Shown here: positions 5,261 to 9,417 of the stretch, piece by piece | Layout of the letters: each line of letters opens with the position of its first letter | Position numbering within the stretch: the first letter of the stretch is position 1 | Assembly: GCA_018712225.1 (NCBI GenBank) | Contig: DVHH01000084.1 | Coordinates: 1 to 9,417 of the forward strand | From: Scatomorpha intestinigallinarum | Lineage (GTDB): Bacteria; Bacillota; Clostridia; Oscillospirales; Oscillospiraceae | Length of the DNA: 9,417 nt | Direction of reading: 5' to 3' | Notes under the pieces: model-generated | What the model saw: the letters and a program-made list of their open reading frames with translations, nothing else | Database searches by the model: none | Told to the model about the DNA's origin: nothing | Program-made: the position numbers and the translations under genes

Positions 5261-5466
5261 GCAACAGATTTCAAGCCGGGACAAAAGAATTTTTGTGCGA
5301 CTTGTATAACACGGAACGGTTGCGGTCAGTGCACGGGCCGCGCGGCGAGAGCCGCAAAGACCTCAGAATGGGGAGCCTTTGCCGTTTCCGCCCTCCCACC
5401 GGGCTCACCGGCGGGCCGGGAAGGAACCAGGAGGTATTTTTCATTTAATTGAGGGAGGTCCCAAAA
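5261..5466 (+). promoter_or_regulatory. Long structured 5' leader of the permease gene
   Basis: About 205 bases lie between the promoter and the permease start, with no convincing leader peptide. Possible nested pairings are CGGAACGG (5312-5319) with CCG-TTTCCG (5382-5390, one bulge), GGTC (5324-5327) with GACC (5359-5362), and GCGGC (5342-5346) with GCCGC (5351-5355) closed by a GAGA tetraloop. Directly after the outer stem, CCTCCC (5392-5397) is perfectly complementary to the Shine-Dalgarno GGGAGG (5453-5458). An extra AGGAGGT at 5429-5435 has no well-spaced start. The layout is riboswitch-like, but I recognise no known class, and GC-rich RNA folds readily by chance. Confidence 0.4.
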
Positions 5467-6756
5467 GTGAAGGAAAGCAAAGAGACCAAGACCCCGCGGC
5501 AGGACAGCGAATTCTCGCTCACCGCAGTTCCGGAGAGCGAGCGCAAAAGCTACATAAGCCTTACCATTATCTGGACAGGATTTGTTTTCGTCATCGTCTC
5601 CATGATGGCCGGCGGCACCCTGGCCGTGGGCCTGAGCTTCAAGGAAGTCATCTATGCCACGCTCATCGGCAACGTCTTCCTCTGCCTCATCGCCGTTGCC
5701 GTCAGCGTCATCGCCAGCAAGACGGGCCTGACCTTTGCCCTCTTGACGCGCTACAGCTTCGGCGTCATGGGCTCGAAGCTGGCCTCCATCTTTGTCCCCA
5801 TCGTCAACATCGGCTGGTACACCATCCAGGCCGCCACCTACGGCCACTTCGTCGCCACGGCCCTGGGCCTCGGCGAGGTGGGCGAGGCCATCTGCATGGT
5901 CCTGAGCGCCATCGCCATGGGCGTCTTCGCCTTCTACGGCGTCAAGGCCATCACCATACTCGGCTATGTGGCCATCCCGGCCATAATTTTCCTTTCCATC
6001 GCAACGACCATCCGCTCCATGGGCGTGCTGGGCAGCTGGGAGGCCCTCATGGCCTACCGCCCCTCGGCGCCCATCACCCTCGCCGCCGGCGTCACCACCG
6101 TCATCGGCGCCTGGATACTCTCGACTGCCACCTGTATAGCGGACATCATGCGCTACGCCCGCAGCACTAAGGAGGCCGTGGCCTCCGCCCTGACGGGCCT
6201 GCTCTTCGGCAACATCCTCATGATAGTCTGCGGCGCCATCGCCACCATAGCGATGAACGACTACGACCTGACGAACGTGCTGCTGGGCTTCGGACTCGTC
6301 ATCCCGGCCCTCATCCTCATGACGACCAACATCTTCACGACGAACGTCGCGAACCTCTACTCCACCAGCCTGAACCTCGCGAACAGCTTCAAGGCCGGCC
6401 GGAACAAGACCCTCATCGTCGTCATTGCCATCTCGGCCGCGGCGACGCTCCTCAAGCCCTATCAGGTGGACTTTTTCTACAGCTTCCTGAACGTCCTGGG
6501 CAACATAGTGCCTCCCCTTGCGGGCATCATCCTGGCGGACTACTTCATCATCCACCGCGGCAGCTACGGCAGCCTTGAGAGCGCGGCCTTTGCCAGGTGG
6601 AACGCCATACCCTGGATAAGCTGGATCGTCAGCGCGGTCCTGGTCTACGTCATCCCGTGGGGCCTGCCCTCGCTCAACAGCCTGGTGCTCGGCGCGCTCT
6701 TCTACGTCGTGCTGATGCTGGCTTTCGGCAAGAAAACTCTCAAGGAGGCGAACTGA
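5467..6756 (+). CDS. codB: NCS1 nucleobase permease, CodB-like
   Basis: This 429-residue integral membrane protein belongs to the NCS1 family of cation-coupled nucleobase symporters and resembles E. coli cytosine permease CodB along its length. It has about twelve hydrophobic segments after a 30-residue polar N-terminus. Family landmarks are the GGTLAVGLSF stretch (49-58), SKTGLTFALLTRYSFGVMGS (84-103), GWYTIQ (116-121), the TTNVANLYS segment (291-299) and NIVPPLAGIILADYF (346-360). GTG 5467 is chosen because GGGAGGT lies seven bases upstream; TTG 5449 is an alternative adding six residues. The gene is followed one base later by a small membrane protein gene. The substrate could be cytosine, but the neighbouring ssnA and dpaL genes make a purine or purine-breakdown compound just as likely. 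The symbol reflects similarity, not proven substrate. Confidence 0.88.
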   Translation: MKESKETKTPRQDSEFSLTAVPESERKSYISLTIIWTGFVFVIVSMMAGGTLAVGLSFKEVIYATLIGNVFLCLIAVAVSVIASKTGLTFALLTRYSFGVMGSKLASIFVPIVNIGWYTIQAATYGHFVATALGLGEVGEAICMVLSAIAMGVFAFYGVKAITILGYVAIPAIIFLSIATTIRSMGVLGSWEALMAYRPSAPITLAAGVTTVIGAWILSTATCIADIMRYARSTKEAVASALTGLLFGNILMIVCGAIATIAMNDYDLTNVLLGFGLVIPALILMTTNIFTTNVANLYSTSLNLANSFKAGRNKTLIVVIAISAAATLLKPYQVDFFYSFLNVLGNIVPPLAGIILADYFIIHRGSYGSLESAAFARWNAIPWISWIVSAVLVYVIPWGLPSLNSLVLGALFYVVLMLAFGKKTLKEAN

Positions 6757-6757
6757 C

Positions 6758-6952
6758 ATGACGGACAACAAGAACAAGAAGCCCGGGCTGCTGCGCTACA
6801 AGCTGGCTGCGCTCATCGGCACCATAATCATGGCCATAGGCGCCTTTATGGCCTGCCTTTGCGTAACGCCCGCCTATATAACCGTCGGCAACGTGCTGCT
6901 CATCGTCAGCATCGTCGTCATGGTCTACGGCTACTCCGTCTGGCAGCCATAA
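6758..6952 (+). CDS. Small two-helix membrane protein, permease partner
   Basis: I do not recognise this 64-residue protein. It has a lysine-rich polar start (MTDNKNKKPG), then two hydrophobic helices at about residues 14-36 and 41-59 joined by a very short VTPAY turn, and an aromatic end (YSVWQP). This is a hairpin with both ends probably cytoplasmic. Its ATG lies one base after the permease stop, and its AAGGAGG site sits inside the last permease codons. The two are therefore co-transcribed and probably translationally coupled. That arrangement suggests a stabilising or regulatory subunit of the permease, by analogy with small proteins paired with other transporters, but no sequence motif proves it. 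The clear ribosome site and hydrophobic pattern support a real gene. A long hairpin follows directly after the stop. Confidence 0.75.
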   Translation: MTDNKNKKPGLLRYKLAALIGTIIMAIGAFMACLCVTPAYITVGNVLLIVSIVVMVYGYSVWQP

Positions 6953-6955
6953 CGC

Positions 6956-6992
6956 GAAAAACGCCTCGGGGGCCTTTCGGCTCCCGAGGCGT
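6956..6992. terminator. Shared terminator of convergent permease and regulator genes
   Basis: A 14-bp stem (6961-6974 with 6979-6992, one G-T pair) closes a 4-base loop. On the minus strand it is followed by five T, making a good terminator for the regulator. On the plus strand no T-run follows, although the hairpin could still protect the 3' end of the permease transcript. Confidence 0.8.
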
Positions 6993-7006
6993 CCGTGCGA
7001 CCGGCG

Positions 7007-7657
7007 TCACTCGCTGCGGCTCGCGTCCATGTAGTTGTAGAGGGTGTACTTGCTTATCCCGAACTGCTTGCTGACCTTGTCGCCGCTCTTCGTTATGAGG
7101 AAGGCTCCGGCGCTGTTCAGGAACTGGATGGCCTTTATCTTGTCGTCCTTGTTCATCATGGCGACGGGCTTGCCCACGAGCTTTATGGACTGGCTGATGA
7201 GCTCGTCGAGCAGGTCGTTCACGTTGAGCGGTATGCTCTCGGGCTCCGAGGCTCCGGCCTCGGGCGAGCCCGTGGAGATGAGCGGGCGCAGGCTGCCCTC
7301 TATGGCCAGCAGGCCCGTGATGTCGTAATTGATGGCAAAGATGGCCGCGACGCCGCCGTCCTCGTCCCGGATGTAGATGGTGCTGCTCTTGAGGATGCGC
7401 CCGTCGTGGGTGCGGGTGAGGTAGCAGAGCTTGTCCTCCAGCGTGGCGGGGTCCGCCCTGAGCGCCTCCAGGACTATATGGCTGGGCCCGTCTCCGACCT
7501 TGCGGCTGCTGACGTGGCCGTTTTCGATGATGACGATGCTGCTGTCCGGCTGATGCAGGCTCAGGTCGTGCACGACGACCTCGCAGTTGCTGCCGAACTG
7601 GCTGCACAGGCCGTGGGCGATCTGGCGGAGCATCTGCAGCGTGGTTTTGTTCAACAA
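7007..7657 (-). CDS. YheO/DauR-type transcriptional regulator
   Basis: This 216-residue protein has the two-part architecture of the YheO family. An N-terminal PAS-like sensor domain spans about residues 8-118 (features include CEVVVHDLS at 25-33, the GDGPS motif near 55-59, and SSTIYIRDEDGGVAAIFAINYDIT ending at 114). A linker follows, then the DauR-type helix-turn-helix at about 148-212 with ITKSGDKVSKQFGISKYTLY. Related proteins control catabolic genes, for example DauR for D-arginine; the ligand here is unknown. The start appears to be TTG 7657 with AAGGGG about ten bases upstream; TTG 7654 is possible. The gene is divergent from ssnA and convergent with the permease unit, so it is the natural candidate to regulate one or both. 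A purine-pathway metabolite is a plausible signal, by context only. Confidence 0.88.
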   Translation of the reverse strand: MLNKTTLQMLRQIAHGLCSQFGSNCEVVVHDLSLHQPDSSIVIIENGHVSSRKVGDGPSHIVLEALRADPATLEDKLCYLTRTHDGRILKSSTIYIRDEDGGVAAIFAINYDITGLLAIEGSLRPLISTGSPEAGASEPESIPLNVNDLLDELISQSIKLVGKPVAMMNKDDKIKAIQFLNSAGAFLITKSGDKVSKQFGISKYTLYNYMDASRSE

Positions 7658-7694
7658 GGCGTGACCATCCCCTTTTGGAAGCTATATTTTCTTC

Positions 7695-7723
7695 ATCCTA
7701 TCACAAAATTGCTCTGTACACAA
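7695..7723 (-). promoter_or_regulatory. Possible promoter of the regulator gene
   Basis: On the minus strand TTGTGT (7723-7718), 17 bases and TAGGAT (7700-7695) form a moderate sigma-A-like promoter. The -35 box lies within the dyad at 7708-7730, so the regulator could control its own expression. Confidence 0.4.
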
Positions 7724-7730
7724 GCGCAAT
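7708..7730. promoter_or_regulatory. Candidate operator between regulator and ssnA
   Basis: ATTGCTCT (7708-7715) and AGCGCAAT (7723-7730) are inverted arms with one mismatch pair around a 7-base spacer. The 23-base dyad lies in the divergent gap and overlaps weak promoters in both directions, including TTGCTC followed after 18 bases by TACAAA on the plus strand. Binding by the YheO-type protein is inferred from position. Confidence 0.45.
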
Positions 7731-7751
7731 ATTACAAATAAAAAGATTTCC

Positions 7752-7763
7752 AAAAATATTTTT
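7752..7763 (+). promoter_or_regulatory. AAAAATATTTTT palindrome upstream of ssnA
   Basis: This is an identical copy of the 12-base palindrome before the codB promoter. Here no clear promoter lies immediately downstream, so an UP-element role is less obvious. It is followed by a GC-rich stretch and then the ssnA ribosome site AAGGAGGA (7803-7810). Confidence 0.4.
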
Positions 7764-7820
7764 TAGCTTTTGGGTCGCATGCGGCAGCCGCGCGCGGCCC
7801 AGAAGGAGGAAGCGCAAATT

Positions 7821-9155
7821 ATGATAATGTTCGGCAACGGCGTCGTCGTGACGCGGGATGCGCAGCGCCCGCTCATAAACGGCGGCGCGGTGGCCGTCGG
7901 CGACGACGGGCTCATCTCCGCGCTCGGCCCTACGCAGAAGCTGCGCCGCGAGTATCCGGGCGCGCATTTTGTGGACGCTCGCGGGGGGCTCATAATGCCC
8001 GGCCTTATAAATCTGCATCACCACGCCTATTACACCCTGGCCCGGGGGCTGACGCCCCGCCCCGGCGCCGGAAAGGGCCTGCCGGCCCTGCTGGAGGGCC
8101 GCTGGTGGCGGCTCGACAGGGCGATGAATCTTGAGGACGTCTACCACGGCGCGGCGGCGGCCTTTCTCGAATGTGTCCGCAGCGGCGTCACCACGGTGTT
8201 CGACCACCACGCAAGCTACGGCGCCGTCACGGGCAGCCTCTCCGAGATAAGCCGCGCGGCGGACGAGCTGGGCCTGCGCGCCTGCCTCTGCTACGAGGTC
8301 TCGGACCGCGAGGGCGAGAGCAAGTGCCGCGCCGCCATCCAGGAGAACGTGGATTTCATCCGCGAGGCCTCGCGCCGGGGCGACGGCATGCGCTGCGGCA
8401 TGATGGGCATGCACGCGGGCTTCACGCTCTCGGACCGCACGCTTGAGGCCTGCATGGAGGCCCTGCCTGCGACCTCCGGCTGCCACATCCACGTGGCCGA
8501 ATGTCTGGAGGACACGACGCACAGCCTCCAGACCTACGGCAAGAGCGTGGTCCGCCGCCTGCGGGAGCGCGGTGTCCTGGGCCGCAAGACCCTGGCCGCG
8601 CACTGCATACATCTGAACTGGGAGGACGTGCAGATACTCCGGGAGACGGACACCGCCGTCATCCACTGCCCGCGCAGCAACATGTGCAACGCCGCCGGCG
8701 CGGCGGATGTGACGGAATACTCCCGCGCCCGCGTGGGCCTGGGCCTCGGCACGGACGGAGAGGCGGCGGACATGCTGGGCGAACTCGCGGCGGCCTCCGC
8801 GCTCTGCCGCCACAGCTCCCAGAACCCGGACGCGGGCTTTGAGGAGCTGCCCCGGGCGCTCTTCACGTCGAACGCGGCCTTTGCGAACCGCTTTTTTGAG
8901 ACGCCGCTGGGCGTCCTGAAGCCGGGCGCGGCGGGGGACGTCATCGTCCTGGACTACCGGCCGCCCACGCCGCTGACGGCGGAAAACCTGGATCTGCATC
9001 TGCTGGCGGCGGCCGGGACAGCCCGCGTTTCGACAACGGCGGCCGCCGGGAAGTTGCTCATGGAGTACGGCGTCCTGCTCTGCGCGGACGAGGAAAAGCT
9101 CCTGGACGGGGCCAGAAAGCAGGCCGCGGATCTCTGGCGCCGCGTCAACGCCTGA
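7821..9155 (+). CDS. ssnA: SsnA-type amidohydrolase (putative aminohydrolase)
   Basis: This 444-residue cytoplasmic metalloenzyme belongs to the amidohydrolase superfamily, in the deaminase/chlorohydrolase branch, and fits SsnA. It has a small N-terminal beta region, MPGLINLHHH (59-68) with the first metal ligands His66/His68, DHHAS (128-132), the SsnA-typical RACLCYEVSDR (153-163), HIHVAE (222-227) with His224 and Glu227, AAHCIHL (259-265) with His261, and GTDG (310-313) with Asp312. All expected mononuclear-metal residues are present. The exact SsnA reaction is not firmly known; the gene recurs in anaerobic purine and uric-acid degradation clusters with ygeX, ygeY, ygfK and selenium-dependent hydroxylases. 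ATG 7821 has AAGGAGGA ten bases upstream; the longer frame from TTG 7770 has no site. A guanine or related aminopurine deaminase is the main alternative. Confidence 0.88.
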   Translation: MIMFGNGVVVTRDAQRPLINGGAVAVGDDGLISALGPTQKLRREYPGAHFVDARGGLIMPGLINLHHHAYYTLARGLTPRPGAGKGLPALLEGRWWRLDRAMNLEDVYHGAAAAFLECVRSGVTTVFDHHASYGAVTGSLSEISRAADELGLRACLCYEVSDREGESKCRAAIQENVDFIREASRRGDGMRCGMMGMHAGFTLSDRTLEACMEALPATSGCHIHVAECLEDTTHSLQTYGKSVVRRLRERGVLGRKTLAAHCIHLNWEDVQILRETDTAVIHCPRSNMCNAAGAADVTEYSRARVGLGLGTDGEAADMLGELAAASALCRHSSQNPDAGFEELPRALFTSNAAFANRFFETPLGVLKPGAAGDVIVLDYRPPTPLTAENLDLHLLAAAGTARVSTTAAAGKLLMEYGVLLCADEEKLLDGARKQAADLWRRVNA

Positions 9156-9183
9156 GCCGGGGCAAGGCAAATGAAAACAAACT

Positions 9184-9232
9184 AAAAATATTTTAGAAAC
9201 CCTCTTGCAATCTGCTTATAATGTGTTATTAT
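9184..9232 (+). promoter_or_regulatory. Promoter with UP-like element before dpaL
   Basis: TTGCAA (9205-9210), 16 bases and TATTAT (9227-9232) form a reasonable promoter. A perfect TATAAT at 9217-9222 is an alternative -10 but lacks a good -35. AAAAATATTTT at 9184-9194 lies ten bases before the -35 box, the usual place of a distal UP subsite. dpaL can thus be transcribed independently of ssnA, from which no terminator separates it. Confidence 0.5.
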
Positions 9233-9242
9233 TGTGTCAGTA

Positions 9243-9279
9243 CCTAAAAGTTTTTTAGCAGCTTCAAATTTGTTTTAGG
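9243..9279 (+). promoter_or_regulatory. Possible RBS-sequestering hairpin in dpaL leader
   Basis: CCTAAAA (9243-9249) is perfectly complementary to TTTTAGG (9273-9279), which overlaps the start of the AGGGGGA ribosome site. The same left arm can instead pair with TTTTAG at 9253-9258 across a 3-base loop, freeing the ribosome site. The pairs are mostly A-T and so weak. Confidence 0.3.
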
Positions 9280-9293
9280 GGGACAGATTGAAG

Positions 9294-9417
9294 ATGGACA
9301 AGATAAAATGGGTAGCGAACGGAATGCCGAAGACGGCGGATGCTAGTCTGCCGGTGATGAGCCTGGAGAACGTGAAGAAGGCGCGGGCGTTCCACGAGAG
9401 CTTTCCGCAGTATGCGG
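9294..9417 (+). CDS. dpaL: Diaminopropionate ammonia-lyase, 5' part
   Basis: Only the first 41 codons are in the window; the gene continues past the right edge. The translation (MDKIKWVANGMPKTADASLP, then SLENVKKARAFHESFPQYA) matches the N-terminus of DpaL/YgeX, a pyridoxal-phosphate enzyme that splits 2,3-diaminopropionate into pyruvate and ammonia. The KARxFHxxFPxY segment, just before the expected pyridoxal lysine region, is the recognisable part; the catalytic residues are beyond the edge. The start is ATG 9294 or the in-frame TTG 9288: AGGGGGA ends near 9283, which favours TTG by spacing and ATG by codon strength. It follows ssnA, as in purine and uric-acid degradation clusters of gut bacteria. 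Confidence 0.82.
   Translation, partial: MDKIKWVANGMPKTADASLPVMSLENVKKARAFHESFPQYA

Noticed and set aside
5261..5466. Known riboswitch (purine, TPP, THF, PreQ1, ykkC classes)
   Set aside because: By eye I could not find the conserved core sequences of these classes. A covariance-model search would be needed to exclude divergent members.
5326..6777. Long open frame antisense to the permease gene (483 codons)
   Set aside because: It has no ribosome site and translates to a repetitive Asp/Glu/Gly/His/Arg-rich product. It is the expected shadow of a GC-rich gene. The plus frame encodes a clear NCS1 permease.
7701..9170. Long open frame antisense to ssnA (489 codons)
   Set aside because: It gives Arg/Ala/Val-rich low-complexity translation, has no ribosome site and crosses the regulator-ssnA control region. 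The plus frame carries all the amidohydrolase motifs.

Overview
The window looks like chromosomal DNA from a GC-rich, low-GC-lineage (Firmicutes) gut-type Clostridia, most likely an Oscillospiraceae relative. This is inferred from a Noc-type ParB protein, a DUF378 small membrane protein, consensus sigma-A promoters in short AT-rich islands between very GC-rich genes, strong AGGAGG ribosome binding sites, and a DpaL/SsnA purine-degradation pair typical of gut anaerobes. No rRNA, tRNA, insertion sequence, integrase or CRISPR array is visible.

Layout. 1-475 is non-coding and full of short palindromic repeats. 511-723 (-) is a DUF378 membrane protein with a candidate forespore-type promoter. 724-1085 is a divergent, structured non-coding gap holding an unassigned + strand terminator. 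1086-1895 (+) is noc. 1958-2635 (-) is a single-pass membrane protein with a Pro-Thr linker and an unknown extracytoplasmic domain. 2695-4746 (-) is a Zn/Cd-type P1B ATPase whose metal-binding N-terminus is a His/Cys-rich tail, and 4733-5089 (-) is its ArsR/SmtB-family sensor. The sensor promoter has one dyad operator inside the -35/-10 spacer and a second just after the transcription start. Together the last two genes form a self-regulated metal efflux operon that may read through into the Pro-Thr protein.

The right half is a nucleobase or purine module. A strong promoter at 5226-5254 precedes a roughly 200-base GC-rich leader, a CodB-like NCS1 permease (5467-6756) and a 64-residue two-helix membrane protein (6758-6952). 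A convergent YheO/DauR-type regulator (7007-7657, -) is divergent from ssnA (7821-9155, +), an amidohydrolase, and then the start of dpaL/ygeX, diaminopropionate ammonia-lyase (9294 to the window edge). ssnA and ygeX belong to the conserved anaerobic purine/uric-acid degradation cluster (with ygeW, ygeY, ygfK, hydantoinase and molybdenum hydroxylase genes), so the permease and regulator probably serve uptake and control for that pathway.

The points most worth following are the codB leader, whose possible aptamer-like fold ends next to a perfect anti-Shine-Dalgarno hexamer; an AAAAATATTTT(T) element found before codB, ssnA and dpaL; the small membrane protein translationally linked to the permease; the ssnA-regulator dyad; and the His-rich tail of the ATPase. 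No wholly new system is established from the sequence alone.
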